This document shows, in pieces, positions 8,116 through 18,566 of a DNA stretch of 48,965 nt. The notes beneath the pieces were generated by a model. The model searched no databases, was not told the DNA's origin, and worked only from the letters and a program-made list of their open reading frames with translations. Within the stretch, counting starts at the first letter, position 1. Each line of letters begins with the position of its first letter. Source of the DNA: Bordetella parapertussis. GTDB lineage: Bacteria; Pseudomonadota; Gammaproteobacteria; Burkholderiales; Burkholderiaceae_B. Location: the NCBI GenBank assembly GCA_945895265.1, contig CAMDEF010000028.1, positions 1 through 48,965 of the forward strand, in the 5' to 3' direction. The position numbers were made by a program, and so were the translations under genes.

Positions 8116-9729
8116 ATGAACACATCTGCAACTATCCAAAAAGTTGACGCCATCATTATTGGGTCGGGCTTTGCGGGCATGTACCAGCTACACAGCCTGC
8201 GCGACAAACTTGGGCTCAATGCCAAAGTGATCGAACGCGGTGCGGGCGTGGGCGGCACTTGGTACTGGAATCGCTACCCAGGGGCGCGTTGCGACTCTGA
8301 AAGCCATACCTACATGTATTATTTTTCGCAAGAGCTCGTGCAAGAGTGGGAATGGTCAGAGCGCTATCCCCAACAGGCCGAAATTTTGCGTTACATGAAT
8401 TTTGTCGCTGACAAGCTGAAGTTGCGTTCAGACATTAAGTTGAACACCGCCATGACGCAGGCGCACTTTAATGAGGCAACCAATCGCTGGTTAGTCACAA
8501 CCGACACCGGCGAACAATACGACGCACAGTTCTTAATCACTGCGGTCGGCTGTCTGTCTAACGCCAACGTTCCTAAAATCCCAGGTATCAATGACTTCAA
8601 AGGAGACTGGTACCACACGGGTCAGTGGCCACATGAGGGCGTTGACTTCACTGGCAAACGGGTCGGCATCATCGGCACTGGGTCAACTGGCATCCAGGCC
8701 ATCCCTGTGATCGCGGCACAAGCCAAGCATCTCACTGTGTTTCAACGTACTGCAAATTACAGCTTGCCAGCACGCCACCACCCCTTGACCCCAGAGTTTA
8801 AAAAGTACGCCAAAGAGCACTCTGCCGATATTTATAAAGTGATGACTTCGAACACAAACGGTCACGCTTTCTGGATTGAAGATCGTTCGGCCGTTGAGAC
8901 GCCAGCCGATATTCGCCAAAAAACCTACGAAGACAAGTGGGAAATGGGCGGCTTTCAGTTCAGGGCCTCGTATCGCGATCTGTTAACCGACGATGCGGCC
9001 AACAAAACTGCGGCAGATTTTATCCGCGAAAAGATTCGCGGAATTGTCAAAGACCCAAAAGTGGGCGAAATTCTCTCGGATATCGACCATCCGTTTGCTG
9101 GCAAACGGCCGCCGATTGACGATCACTACTTCGAGACCTATAACCGCGACAACGTCGCACTCGTTGACCTGCGCTCAGTACCAATCGAAAAAATTACGGC
9201 TAAAGGTATTAAGACCACCGAGCAAGAGTACGAGCTTGACATCATTGTGTTTGCGACCGGCTTTGATGCCATGACGGGTTCACTTGTTAGGCTAGACATC
9301 GTGGGCCGAAATAAAAGAACACTAAAAGACTACTGGAGTGCGGGTCCTCGCACAAATCTGGGGCTTCAGGTGCCAGGCTTTCCGAATATGTTCACCATCA
9401 CAGGCCCAGGCAGCCCCTCAGTGCTAAGTAATATGCCACCCACCATCGAGCAGCACGTCGAGTGGATCAGCGACTGCATTAGCAACATGAAGGCAAAAGG
9501 CTTGAACTGCGTTGAAACTAGCGAAACTGCCAGTGAAGCCTGGCAAAAAGAGGTTGACCGTGCGGCTCAGGCAACCCTACTACCAAAGGTCAAGCACTCT
9601 TGGTATTTAGGTGCAAACGTGCCCGGCAAGCCACAGGTGTTTATGCCTTACGCGGGCGGCTTTGCCCACTACCGAACCATTTGCGACAAGGTGGCCAAAG
9701 AGGGATACACAGGCTTTCAAATGAGCTAA
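8116..9729 (+). CDS. Flavin-containing monooxygenase, Baeyer-Villiger type
   Basis: Class B flavoprotein monooxygenase that inserts oxygen next to a ketone using NADPH, FAD and oxygen. Visible motifs in order: FAD-binding GSGFAG at residues 16-21, GVGGTWYWNRYPGARCD near 45-61, the Baeyer-Villiger fingerprint FxGxxxHxxxWP (FKGDWYHTGQWP) at 161-172, the NADPH-binding GTGSTG near 187-192, and the conserved DIIVFATGFDAMTG late in the protein. At 537 residues it matches cyclohexanone/phenylacetone monooxygenases in length. It stands alone in its direction before an inverted repeat at 9820; the following gene is of unknown function. The ketone substrate cannot be read from sequence. Confidence 0.94.
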   Translation: MNTSATIQKVDAIIIGSGFAGMYQLHSLRDKLGLNAKVIERGAGVGGTWYWNRYPGARCDSESHTYMYYFSQELVQEWEWSERYPQQAEILRYMNFVADKLKLRSDIKLNTAMTQAHFNEATNRWLVTTDTGEQYDAQFLITAVGCLSNANVPKIPGINDFKGDWYHTGQWPHEGVDFTGKRVGIIGTGSTGIQAIPVIAAQAKHLTVFQRTANYSLPARHHPLTPEFKKYAKEHSADIYKVMTSNTNGHAFWIEDRSAVETPADIRQKTYEDKWEMGGFQFRASYRDLLTDDAANKTAADFIREKIRGIVKDPKVGEILSDIDHPFAGKRPPIDDHYFETYNRDNVALVDLRSVPIEKITAKGIKTTEQEYELDIIVFATGFDAMTGSLVRLDIVGRNKRTLKDYWSAGPRTNLGLQVPGFPNMFTITGPGSPSVLSNMPPTIEQHVEWISDCISNMKAKGLNCVETSETASEAWQKEVDRAAQATLLPKVKHSWYLGANVPGKPQVFMPYAGGFAHYRTICDKVAKEGYTGFQMS

Positions 9730-9819
9730 ACAACTCACTTTCCGTCGAACCTCTACTTTGGCTAAAGATAGTTTTATTTTTGTAAAAGTTAGTGTTCACT
9801 TCAGTGCGGGTTGGTCCAC

Positions 9820-9858
9820 ATCCCTAGTAGTGCGATAATCGCATTACTAGGGATTTCT
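9820..9858 (+). terminator. Near-perfect long inverted repeat, possible terminator or operator
   Basis: Arms of 17 bp (starting ATCCCTAGTAG, mirrored by TACTAGGGAT) around a single central A, with one mismatch, then TTTCT. It lies between the monooxygenase stop and the next start (9905). The short T-run makes it a weak terminator; its symmetry would also suit an operator. Confidence 0.5.
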
Positions 9859-9904
9859 ACTTACCTTTCAACTTTTTCTCATCCACGACTAAGGTTCTGC
9901 GTTC

Positions 9905-11281
9905 ATGGCACAAAATCTCGATCTGCTGAAAATCGCTCAAGAAGAGCAAAACGGCGACCTCTTCAAAATGCTTGATGGCATTTACAAGCGCTCGGCTATT
10001 AAACCGACCGATTGTCCCGACGCCATCATCTGGGAAGGCGGCAGCACTGCTGGCGGCGTCAAACCCGTTGCCCATGCCTTCACTGATATGTTTGCCCTAA
10101 ACGGCACACTGATGGCGCTTGACGTCTTAGGCCTGCCGTTTTTAGGCGTTCCGATGATGGCGCAGTTTCGTCACGACAGCAAACTCGCTTCACTTGAGTG
10201 GTTTGGCAAACTCGACTACACCGCCTTGAAGTGGTCAACCGCTGGTGACTTCATGGTCAACGAAGGCGGTAAAAAAGTTGTGGTGAATGGCAAATCAGCC
10301 AATGCACCGCTTCGTACGGCTGCTGGCGTGTATTGCAACGTGCGCCCTTATGGTGGTATCACCAGCATTCGCTTTATGCCAGGCCTGCCTTACTCACAAG
10401 ATAAAAAGAAGTTTAAAGTTGACCCCGCCACCGGTGTGATTCACTCAGAAATGAACACCCCCGGCGTGCGTATGGCCTACGCAGCGCGTCTGTTTTTAAA
10501 GATGGTTCACGAAACTGGTCAAATCGGCCGCGTCGCCACCAAGCCCACACAGGCGCAAGAAGATGCGATCAACGCCGGCATCATGCGCTGGTTGCTACAA
10601 GGCACCAAATTCAAACTGAAGCGTCAGTACACCGTAGACGCCTATGAAGAGCACCGGGCTAACATTGACGCCATTGTTGCCTGCCTGCCAAAAGACTTCA
10701 AAGACGGGATGGAAAACTGGGGTGGCGATATTTACGAACACATCTCAGACACAAACTTTGGTTTGTTGCTGCATGACATGATTCGTCAACGCCCTTGCAT
10801 CGTTTACGCAACCGATCTTGACGGCGACCGCCTGACAGACTTGATGGCTGACGCACCCGATGTGTTACGCGACTGGGGTCAAATCATCATTGATCGTGTT
10901 GGTGCAAAAGTTGACATGAAAAAACTGTGGGTCGACATGGGTTTCACCATGACCAACGGTAAAGACATGACCAGCGTGATGTATCGCGTGCACGGTGCTC
11001 CGATTTATGAACAGACGCTGGGCTCAGCCGACGCGATGTTATTGCGCTTGCTCGATGGCGACGAAACAGTCGGTGGCGAAAAGCAACCTTACGATCCACG
11101 CATTCACTTTGTACTGATTAACGAAGCCTATAAAGCAGCTAACCCAGGCAACAAACAGTTGTCTGACTGGCTCGATGCACAGCTTGCTACGTTTGACAAA
11201 ATCTTTGGTGAGAAACGGCCACGCTACTTAGATGGTTACACCCAACTGAAAGCCGCAATCAAACCTTGGGGCACTGCTTAA
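9905..11281 (+). CDS. Conserved-looking 458-residue protein, function not recognised
   Basis: I do not recognise this family. The protein is soluble-looking: no signal peptide and no membrane segment. Its codon use matches neighbours, it starts at an ATG preceded by AAGG at good spacing, and it ends just before a strong terminator, so it is a real gene. Visible features are a glycine-rich WEGGSTAGGVKPVAH near residue 43, a hydrophobic VLGLPFLGVPMMAQF near 75, an acidic DLDGDRLTDLMADAPD near 303, and IYEQTLGSADAMLLRLLDGDE near 365. DLDGDR could bind a metal but this is speculation. It sits 175 bases behind the Baeyer-Villiger monooxygenase, which may hint at a shared substrate. Confidence 0.75.
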   Translation: MAQNLDLLKIAQEEQNGDLFKMLDGIYKRSAIKPTDCPDAIIWEGGSTAGGVKPVAHAFTDMFALNGTLMALDVLGLPFLGVPMMAQFRHDSKLASLEWFGKLDYTALKWSTAGDFMVNEGGKKVVVNGKSANAPLRTAAGVYCNVRPYGGITSIRFMPGLPYSQDKKKFKVDPATGVIHSEMNTPGVRMAYAARLFLKMVHETGQIGRVATKPTQAQEDAINAGIMRWLLQGTKFKLKRQYTVDAYEEHRANIDAIVACLPKDFKDGMENWGGDIYEHISDTNFGLLLHDMIRQRPCIVYATDLDGDRLTDLMADAPDVLRDWGQIIIDRVGAKVDMKKLWVDMGFTMTNGKDMTSVMYRVHGAPIYEQTLGSADAMLLRLLDGDETVGGEKQPYDPRIHFVLINEAYKAANPGNKQLSDWLDAQLATFDKIFGEKRPRYLDGYTQLKAAIKPWGTA

Positions 11282-11305
11282 GTCGCAGTCTCTTTTTAAG
11301 TGAAG

Positions 11306-11336
11306 GCGAGCGCAACATATTGCGCTCGCTTTTTTT
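11306..11336 (+). terminator. Rho-independent terminator
   Basis: Perfect 10-bp GC-rich stem GCGAGCGCAA / TTGCGCTCGC with a CATA loop at 11316-11319, followed by seven T. It closes the transcript of the 458-residue unknown protein. Confidence 0.93.
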
Positions 11337-11416
11337 ATGTGTATCAATTTACCCAAGGTATGTCTTAGCAAAGCTAAACAATATTCAGCATTTATTGAAT
11401 TTAGTGAGAGCAACCA

Positions 11417-11545
11417 TTTTTGGGCTTTCGAATTGCTCTGCAAATCAAACATGCAGAAGGCTACATATCAAAATATGCCCAGGCAAGCAAGCTCAACGTC
11501 ACCGCTGGGCAAACCGTCACGCGTGGGCAAAAACTCGCCCTGTTG
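11417..11545 (+). pseudogene. Fragment of an M23 (lysostaphin-type) murein peptidase
   Basis: One plus-strand frame reads IKHAEGYISKYAQASKL followed by NVTAGQTVTRGQKLALL. This is the segment of M23/NlpD-type cell-wall peptidases just before the catalytic HxH, normally followed by a GxTGxSTGPHLHYE stretch. Here the frame continues into unrelated sequence and stops at about 11641, with no HLH motif, no N-terminal part and no start signal. I read it as a relic of a lost gene. The rest of the 11337-11643 gap shows nothing else I can identify. Confidence 0.42.
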
Positions 11546-11643
11546 CGCATTAGCTTGCGTCACCATACGACCATTAATTTTTGCGCCAGGCTCAATACTG
11601 ATAGAGGCCGCGCCGCTACGCGCCGGGATGCGAGGTGTTAACT

Positions 11644-12576
11644 TTAGCGAGTCGTCTTCGACGTAACTTGCTTTCTCAATCCAAGCTTAATCACAAGCCC
11701 GACTACGATGCACGCACCAACGATTTGTATCAAGGCAATTTTCTGATCCAAAATAAACCAGCCTAAGACCAACGCAAAAATGGGTTCAATACTCATGATC
11801 GACGAGTTGCCCACAACCCCCAAGCGTGGCAGCACAATGAACATCACTGTGAAGCCAGTGCCATAAAAAATCGTCAATAACGCCAAACCCCACCAACCTG
11901 CTGTCGCGGTCGGCCACTGAAAGTCGCCCATCAACTGCGTACCAACGATCGCCAAAAGCCCCACCATCCACATCGTTGTCGCTGTGCGAACACGACCATC
12001 TAAGTCAGAAGCTTCGTTTTGCGTCAGCGTCAACGCTAAGCCAAACGTCGCAGCGGCTGTGAGCGCAAAGGCGACCCCGACTCCGATCATGCCCCACTGC
12101 GCCTTGGCGCCTAAGCCCGACGTGGCGCCAAAGACATCTAAGGCCAGCGCCAAGCCGATCAGCATAATCGGCATTGCCAACAGCACCTGTCGCTCAGGCC
12201 TCTGGCCATAAATGACACGAGACCAAAAGGCCGTCCAAAGTGGGTAGGTGTTAAAGGCCAATAAGGCTAACGACACTGGCAGCAAGGCCACCGAAGAATA
12301 AATGCTTAAACTTTGAATCGTGACCAGCAAACCAATCGCAGGCAATACTTTTTTATGTTTAACCGTGAGTCGAATCGGTACGCCTTGAAAATAAACAATT
12401 AAGCTCACCACAACCGCAGTCACTAAGCTACGCACCACGACAGCGGTAGCAACATTTAGACCATGATCAAAGGCAATACGCGCTGCCACATGATTGGCGC
12501 CCATGATCAACCCGACAAATAAAAGCGTCGCGAACGCCAACCCAGAAATTGCGCTCGTTTTGCTGTTCACGACCAA
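11644..12576 (-). CDS. EamA/DMT family inner-membrane transporter
   Basis: Drug/metabolite transporter family protein with about ten hydrophobic segments in two EamA repeats, 310 residues, the usual size. The first repeat opens with GLAFATLLFVGLIMGANHVAARIAFDHG; the second ends with the typical LPRLGVVGNSSIMSIEPIFALVLGW followed by IVGACIVVGLVI. These carriers export amino acids, drugs or metabolites. The ATG at 12576 is preceded by AAAAGG. It is transcribed divergently from the dehydrogenase gene at 12778, with about 200 bases between. The substrate is unknown. Confidence 0.9.
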   Translation of the reverse strand: MVVNSKTSAISGLAFATLLFVGLIMGANHVAARIAFDHGLNVATAVVVRSLVTAVVVSLIVYFQGVPIRLTVKHKKVLPAIGLLVTIQSLSIYSSVALLPVSLALLAFNTYPLWTAFWSRVIYGQRPERQVLLAMPIMLIGLALALDVFGATSGLGAKAQWGMIGVGVAFALTAAATFGLALTLTQNEASDLDGRVRTATTMWMVGLLAIVGTQLMGDFQWPTATAGWWGLALLTIFYGTGFTVMFIVLPRLGVVGNSSIMSIEPIFALVLGWFILDQKIALIQIVGACIVVGLVIKLGLRKQVTSKTTR

Positions 12577-12777
12577 TTAACATCCTTTTGAAAGGCTTGA
12601 CGCGTCTAAAACACGCTTGCTGTCGCGCTACGTTCAACCCAGAGAAGATCAACCTAGCAGCGACTAAAAGCAAAAGTATGCCACTCTTTTGGCAATTGTC
12701 TTAAGATAGTGAAAAAGCTGAGCTCTTTACGATCCGACTCACACACTGCTCAGCACACAATATTTTGGAGATCTTCT

Positions 12778-13662
12778 ATGACTATTAGAACCGTAGCGCT
12801 CATCGGCGCTGGCAATATGGGCTCGCGTATGGCGCGCCGCATCAAACGCGCTGGTTTCGAGTTGACAGTCTGCGATCAAGATCTAGCCGTGCTCGCAGAA
12901 TTCAAAAAAGAAGGAGTGAGTGTCACGCAAGACCCGCGGGACTGTGCGCTGGCAGATGCCATCATCGTGCTTGTTGCAAATGACGAGCAAATTATCTCGG
13001 TCACCTGCGGCTCCGCTGGATTTATCACGGCGATCCCCCCCGAGCATCAACCTTTAGTCTGCATCATGAGCACTACCCTGCCCTCAACCCTGAAGCAGAT
13101 AGAGGCGCAGCTTAAAAGCACCCGCGCGCATTTAATCGATGCTCCGGTCAGCGGCGGTTTAGTTAAGGCCGAGCAAGGCACCCTCACAGTCATGATGAGT
13201 GGTAATGACCAAGATTTAAACAGAGCCGAGCCCCTAATGCGCTCGATGGGAACTGAAATTTTTCGATGTGGTGCGCTTGGCGCAGCAGAGGTGATCAAAG
13301 TGATCAACAACATGCTCGGCATTGCGAGCATCTATCTCGCAGCAGAGGCCTTTGAATTAGCAGCCAAACATGGCGTGAGCATTGAACAAATTGCACCGAT
13401 TCTTGAAGTCAGCAGCGGCAGAAATTTTATGTCGCTTGACGGCGCGATGACACGTCAACACTATCAAGCCTGGGCACGCTCACCCGAGGCGTTTTTCTCG
13501 CTGGTCAATATCGTCAGCAAAGATTTGCATTTAGCCAAAGCACTAGCCGACGAGGTCAATCTCGATTTGCCGCTGCTCAATGATGTGTCGCTTAACGTCG
13601 ATGCCACCGATCAAACGGTGATGAAGCGCTGGATGCTCGCTGCAGGACAAAAGCTCACATAA
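12778..13662 (+). CDS. NAD(P)-dependent beta-hydroxyacid dehydrogenase (3-hydroxyisobutyrate dehydrogenase family)
   Basis: Cytosolic dehydrogenase of the 3-hydroxyisobutyrate/tartronate semialdehyde reductase family. Motifs in order: Rossmann VALIGAGNMGSRMARR at residues 6-21, the substrate-binding DAPVSGGLVKAEQGTL near 121-136, and the catalytic-lysine segment EVIKVINNMLG near 169-179. The length of 294 is normal. I choose the ATG at 12778, which has GGAG 8 bases upstream, over an in-frame start 23 codons earlier. It is followed by an amino acid ABC transporter, which could supply its substrate, but the 70-base gap leaves co-transcription open. Exact substrate unknown. Confidence 0.92.
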   Translation: MTIRTVALIGAGNMGSRMARRIKRAGFELTVCDQDLAVLAEFKKEGVSVTQDPRDCALADAIIVLVANDEQIISVTCGSAGFITAIPPEHQPLVCIMSTTLPSTLKQIEAQLKSTRAHLIDAPVSGGLVKAEQGTLTVMMSGNDQDLNRAEPLMRSMGTEIFRCGALGAAEVIKVINNMLGIASIYLAAEAFELAAKHGVSIEQIAPILEVSSGRNFMSLDGAMTRQHYQAWARSPEAFFSLVNIVSKDLHLAKALADEVNLDLPLLNDVSLNVDATDQTVMKRWMLAAGQKLT

Positions 13663-14487
<825 letters not shown>

Positions 14488-14506
14488 TCCGCTCAAAAAC
14501 GTTGGC

Positions 14507-15160
14507 ATGAACTTTCTCGATATCCTTGAACAATTAGCACAGGGGCTCGGGCACACGCTTCTCGTCACGTTGACGTGTAGCGCAACAGCTCTGCTGGTCG
14601 GGCTTGTGATGGCGGGTCTGAGGCAACTTGGTACACAGCGTATCGGCTGGGTTCTCGATGTTTTAACCTATGTGTTTCGAGGTATCCCTGTTTTAGTACT
14701 TCTGTTCATGGTGTATTTTGGGCTGCCAAGTATTGGCTTAAAAGTCAGCCCACTCGCCGCGATGGCGCTAAGTTTAGGGCTCATTGCGGCAGCCTACCTG
14801 TCTGAAGTCTTTCGCGGCGCTCTACAAGCGGTAAGCGCCTCTGAGATTTTGGCGGCTCGAGCAAGTGGCATGAATCGCCTACAAATCTTTAGGTACATTG
14901 AAGCCCCTCAAATGCTACGCTTCGCGGTGCCAGGAATGATCAATGAGTTTACGTCGATACTCAAGTATTCTCCTTTCGCCTATACCGTAGGTATCCCAGA
15001 GATGACTAAACAGGCCATGAATCTCACTGCGACCACGCTTCGCGGGATTGAGGTCTATTTGGCAGTCGGGGTGCTGTATTTTGGAATTTACTGGATCCTA
15101 ATCCGTGGCGCGCTACAGATTGAAAAGCACTTTCGTGTGCCTGGCATAGGGGATACGTAA
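14507..15160 (+). CDS. Polar amino acid ABC transporter permease (first)
   Basis: Inner-membrane permease of the His/Glu/Gln/Arg family, 217 residues with about five membrane segments. The N-terminal LAQGLGHTLLVTLTCSATALLVG and the EAA-type coupling loop near EILAARASGMNRLQIFRYIEAPQ (about residues 109-130) are clear. It lies 20 bases after the binding protein and 1 base before the ATPase, so it is part of a tight operon. The second permease at 15896 is a distant paralogue, and the two presumably form a heterodimer. Confidence 0.93.
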   Translation: MNFLDILEQLAQGLGHTLLVTLTCSATALLVGLVMAGLRQLGTQRIGWVLDVLTYVFRGIPVLVLLFMVYFGLPSIGLKVSPLAAMALSLGLIAAAYLSEVFRGALQAVSASEILAARASGMNRLQIFRYIEAPQMLRFAVPGMINEFTSILKYSPFAYTVGIPEMTKQAMNLTATTLRGIEVYLAVGVLYFGIYWILIRGALQIEKHFRVPGIGDT

Positions 15161-15161
15161 C

Positions 15162-15899
15162 ATGGCACTGATTGAAGTTCGCAATCTTGTCAAAAAATTT
15201 GACGATCACACCGTGTTAAATGGTGTCAATCTTGAGCTGTTACAAGGCGAGCTTAAAGTCGTGATGGGTCCCTCTGGGTGTGGAAAATCGACCTTGCTTC
15301 GCTGTTTGAATCGCTTGGTAGAACCCACCTCTGGCACGATTAGTTTTCGTGGTACTGACATCACAAGCTCGAGTACTGACGTACTTGCACTCAGGCAAAG
15401 TATCGGATTTGTGTTTCAACAGTTCGCCCTTTACCGTCATTTGACGGTCGGTGATAACGTCACGCTCGCGTTGCGAAAATTAAAAAAGATGAGTCGCGCA
15501 GAAGCGAACGAAAAAGCCTCCTTTGAACTATCTCGCCTTGATATGCTCGCGCATCAGCACAAATATCCCGAGCAACTGTCTGGCGGCCAGAAGCAACGCG
15601 TGGCTATCGCTCGCGCGTTAGCGATGGACCCAGCGGTTGTGGTTTTTGACGAACCGACTTCAGCGTTGGATCCAGTCATGGTGCGTGAAGTGGCAGAATT
15701 ATTTAACCGACTCAATCGCGACAACATCACCATGATGTGTGTGACGCACGACTTACTATTCGCGAGACAGATTTCAGAAAAAGTCATTTTTCTTGATCAA
15801 GGCGTTGTCAGGGCTGAGGATACGATTGAGCGCCTGGCCACGAATCATCCAGACGCTAAAGTCAGAGAGTTTTTTGGGCGCGAGGGTCACGTCTCATGA
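15162..15899 (+). CDS. Polar amino acid ABC transporter ATP-binding protein
   Basis: ATPase of the GlnQ/HisP type, 245 residues. Walker A GPSGCGKST at residues 36-44, Q-loop in SIGFVFQQFALYRHLTV, signature LSGGQKQRVAIARAL from about residue 139, Walker B VVVFDEPTSALDP near 160-172 and the switch histidine in CVTHDL. GGGGA precedes the ATG. It overlaps the second permease by 4 bases (ATGA). All catalytic motifs are intact, so the transporter should be functional. Placement of the ATPase between two permeases is less common than at the operon end. Confidence 0.96.
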   Translation: MALIEVRNLVKKFDDHTVLNGVNLELLQGELKVVMGPSGCGKSTLLRCLNRLVEPTSGTISFRGTDITSSSTDVLALRQSIGFVFQQFALYRHLTVGDNVTLALRKLKKMSRAEANEKASFELSRLDMLAHQHKYPEQLSGGQKQRVAIARALAMDPAVVVFDEPTSALDPVMVREVAELFNRLNRDNITMMCVTHDLLFARQISEKVIFLDQGVVRAEDTIERLATNHPDAKVREFFGREGHVS

Positions 15900-16561
15900 C
15901 TGGAATGGGAGCTTTCGAACGCGACTTACTTGAGCAACTGCCCTTGATCTTAGCGGGGCTAGAACAGACACTCAAACTTGCCGTTTTTGCTAGCGTCTCG
16001 GGCTTATTGTTTGGCATTATTGTTTTCTATTTCTCAATCAGTCAACACAAAATCGTTCGTACAGTCGTCAAAGCTTATATTTCATTTTTTATTGGCATGC
16101 CGTTGATCGTCCTGTTGTTTTTAATGTATTACGGTCTGCCACAGTGGGGTATCAAGTGCTCACCATTTACCGTCGCGTTGATAGGCTTCACAATGAACAT
16201 CGCGGCCTATAACGCGGCGTATCTGAGCACGGCGTTCAACGGTTTAGATCGCGCAGAGCTAGAGGCGGCTCGGGCCCAAGGCTTTAGCACTTTTAAAATC
16301 TTTCAACACATTATTTTGCCTCAGGTGTTGAGGCAATCCATCCCGGCGCTCACTAACCAATGCATCGGAAACCTGAAAGACAGTTCAGTTGCGTTTTTAA
16401 TTCAATACACAGAATTTTTTGCCCGTGTGCAAGAGTTAGCGTCGACAAATTTTCAGTTTTTTAAAGCGTACCTGTTTGCAGCCGTTGTCTATCTATGCTT
16501 GGTCTCTGTGATTGTTCTAGTCGCTCGACAAGTCGAAAGACGATTCTTGATTCCTAGCTAA
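15896..16561 (+). CDS. Polar amino acid ABC transporter permease (second)
   Basis: Second inner-membrane permease of the same transporter, 221 residues. It starts with LLEQLPLILAGLEQTLKLAVFASVSG and carries the coupling loop AELEAARAQGFSTFKIFQHIILPQ (about residues 119-142), followed by SIPALTNQCIGNLKDSSV, typical of the family. Translation is probably coupled to the ATPase through the 4-base overlap. A Bug receptor gene begins 61 bases later with its own strong ribosome site. Confidence 0.93.
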   Translation: MTGMGAFERDLLEQLPLILAGLEQTLKLAVFASVSGLLFGIIVFYFSISQHKIVRTVVKAYISFFIGMPLIVLLFLMYYGLPQWGIKCSPFTVALIGFTMNIAAYNAAYLSTAFNGLDRAELEAARAQGFSTFKIFQHIILPQVLRQSIPALTNQCIGNLKDSSVAFLIQYTEFFARVQELASTNFQFFKAYLFAAVVYLCLVSVIVLVARQVERRFLIPS

Positions 16562-16622
16562 TTCGCTCTTTCACAATACTATTCACACTTGAACGATACG
16601 ATCAAAACGAAAAGGATACAAA

Positions 16623-17597
16623 ATGTTTAGAAGAAAAATTTTGTCTTTAGGCGTTATCTCTGTCCTGTTAGGCATCCTCACACCCTCTCATGCCCAAGAT
16701 TTTCCGAGCAGACCCATTCGCATGATCGTGCCGTTGGCCGCAGGGGGGGCCACGGATGTGGTTGCACGCTTGATCGCCGAGAAACTATCTGGGCAGGTCA
16801 AACAACCTGTCATTGTTGAAAATCGCCCTGGCGCCCAAGGGATGATTGGCGTCGAGGCCGCTGCCCGAGCGGCGCCAGATGGCTATACCCTCGTGTTTGG
16901 TTCAAGCACGACCATGGCTGCGATCGCGAGTCTTTATGCCAAGCTGCCCTTCGACCCCATCCAAGACTTTGCTGCGGTAGCCAAAGCACTTGATAACGCC
17001 TATAACGTGCTGCTCGTGCCCACATCGTTGCCCGTCACTAACGTGGCAGAGCTCATCGCTTATTCAAAAGCTAATCCAACCACATTGAATTATGGTGCGG
17101 GGACAGCCAGCTCTAGAATTTGTATTGAGATGCTTAAAGTCATGTCGGGCGCAAGCATCACCTTTGTGCCCTACAAAACTTCAACACAGGCACTGAACGA
17201 TTTAATGGGTAATCAAGTCCAACTCGTATGCGAGCCAACCGGGTCAGGTATGGCACAAGTCGCTACTGGCAAACTACGTGCAATCGCTGTCACAGGACCA
17301 AAGCGTATCGACGAGGCCCCTGGCGTTGCCGCGGTAGCCGAAACGCCGGGATTGAAAGACTACGGTCACTGGTCATGGCTGGCATTTTTTACCAGAGCGG
17401 GCACGCCACCGGCTGTCATCGATAAATTAAGCGCCGAACTGCTTAAAGCGTTGGCCAACCCAGAGGTGGCAAGCAAGATCAAGAAGTTTGGTTTTGACGT
17501 CGTGCCTTCTGGCCCCAAAGAGCTTGCCGCTTTGCAAAAAGAGGCTGTGGCCAAATACGCAAAAATTATCAGGGACGCTGGAATCACGCCTGAGTAA
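16623..17597 (+). CDS. Bug/TctC family periplasmic solute receptor
   Basis: Second Bug-type receptor of the window, 324 residues. The signal peptide ends at SHAQD (about residue 24). Family motifs: [44 protein letters not shown] and a central ...[23 protein letters not shown] lies 6 bases before the ATG. It follows the ABC transporter in the same direction. Its last 14 bases overlap the 3' end of the convergent trhO gene. No TctAB partners are nearby. The ligand is unknown, presumably a carboxylate. Confidence 0.94.
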   Translation: MFRRKILSLGVISVLLGILTPSHAQDFPSRPIRMIVPLAAGGATDVVARLIAEKLSGQVKQPVIVENRPGAQGMIGVEAAARAAPDGYTLVFGSSTTMAAIASLYAKLPFDPIQDFAAVAKALDNAYNVLLVPTSLPVTNVAELIAYSKANPTTLNYGAGTASSRICIEMLKVMSGASITFVPYKTSTQALNDLMGNQVQLVCEPTGSGMAQVATGKLRAIAVTGPKRIDEAPGVAAVAETPGLKDYGHWSWLAFFTRAGTPPAVIDKLSAELLKALANPEVASKIKKFGFDVVPSGPKELAALQKEAVAKYAKIIRDAGITPE

Positions 17598-18534
17598 CTG
17601 TCGGCATCTTTGCCCCAACATGAGCAGTGTCTCGCTTTTTAGCAAGCTCGCATTGGCGCTGCCGCTCGCGAGCGCCGCTCTTTTGCAACTCGGTGGTTTT
17701 ATGAATACAGCGTGGGCAACTCACGCCCTCTTCGTAAAGAGGCGATTCGGTTGCGCCATCAGGTAGAGGTTGTCGACAACAACGGCACAAGGGGCGCGCG
17801 GTTTGCTGCAATCCATGGCCGACTGAGACGCGCTCATCAAACACAAAACACTCTCCCTCCCATAGGCTTTGCTCAGGCGGGATGGTCTCGAGGTATTTAA
17901 GAATTCCGCCCTCAAGGTGATAGACCTCGTCAAAGCCCTTTGTACGCATCAGTGCGGTAGATTTTTCACAACGAATCCCGCCGGTACAAAACATTGCAAC
18001 TTTAGGTTTTTTACCCGTGCGGGCTTCAAGGGCCTTGGCCTGATCCACCCAAGAGGGCAATTCAGAGAAGGTGCCGATATTTGGATCAAGGGCACCTTTG
18101 AAAGTGCCTAGCTCGACCTCGTAGTCGTTGCGCGTATCAATTACCACTACGTCTGGGTCGCTGATGAGTGCGTTCCAGTCTTGCGGTTTAACGTAGGTGC
18201 CGGCCATTTGGGTGGGACTAATGCCTGGCACACCCATGGTGACAATCTCTTTTTTGATGCGAATTTTCATCCGACGAAACGGCGGGTTGCTGGCCCACGC
18301 TTCTTTGTGCTGCAGATCCGCAAAGGCGGGATCTGACCGCAAATGCGCCAACACAGCCCGAATATCAACTTCAGCCCCAGCTAAGGTACTGTTAATACCT
18401 TCGCGGGCTAACAGGATGAGGCCTTTGACGTTGCGCTGTTCACACAACTCAAGCAGAGGTAGCCTGCGTTGCTCAAAATCAGGTAAATCAACAAATTTAT
18501 AAAAGGCGGCAGTCAGAAATTGTTTTGTCAGCAT
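17584..18534 (-). CDS. trhO: tRNA uridine(34) hydroxylase TrhO (rhodanese domain)
   Basis: TrhO (formerly YceA) carries out oxygen-dependent 5-hydroxylation of the wobble uridine in tRNA. The protein has the N-terminal acylphosphatase-like part (ALYKFV-type opening, [16 protein letters not shown] near 38-53), [12 protein letters not shown] near 90-101, and a rhodanese domain from about 112 whose active Cys lies at 183 in [11 protein letters not shown]. The C-terminal tail has clustered Cys ([14 protein letters not shown]) that may bind metal. Its length of 316 is slightly under the E. coli protein. The gene converges with the Bug gene and the coding ends overlap by 14 bases. Confidence 0.94.
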   Translation of the reverse strand: MLTKQFLTAAFYKFVDLPDFEQRRLPLLELCEQRNVKGLILLAREGINSTLAGAEVDIRAVLAHLRSDPAFADLQHKEAWASNPPFRRMKIRIKKEIVTMGVPGISPTQMAGTYVKPQDWNALISDPDVVVIDTRNDYEVELGTFKGALDPNIGTFSELPSWVDQAKALEARTGKKPKVAMFCTGGIRCEKSTALMRTKGFDEVYHLEGGILKYLETIPPEQSLWEGECFVFDERVSVGHGLQQTARPLCRCCRQPLPDGATESPLYEEGVSCPRCIHKTTELQKSGARERQRQCELAKKRDTAHVGAKMPTVTQA

Positions 18535-18566
18535 TCGTTCAGATAGGTAGTCGGCAAAGAAACTTT

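Noticed and set aside
17584..17597. Overlap of the Bug gene and trhO as a frameshift or annotation error
   Set aside because: Both C-termini look natural for their families, and short convergent overlaps are common.
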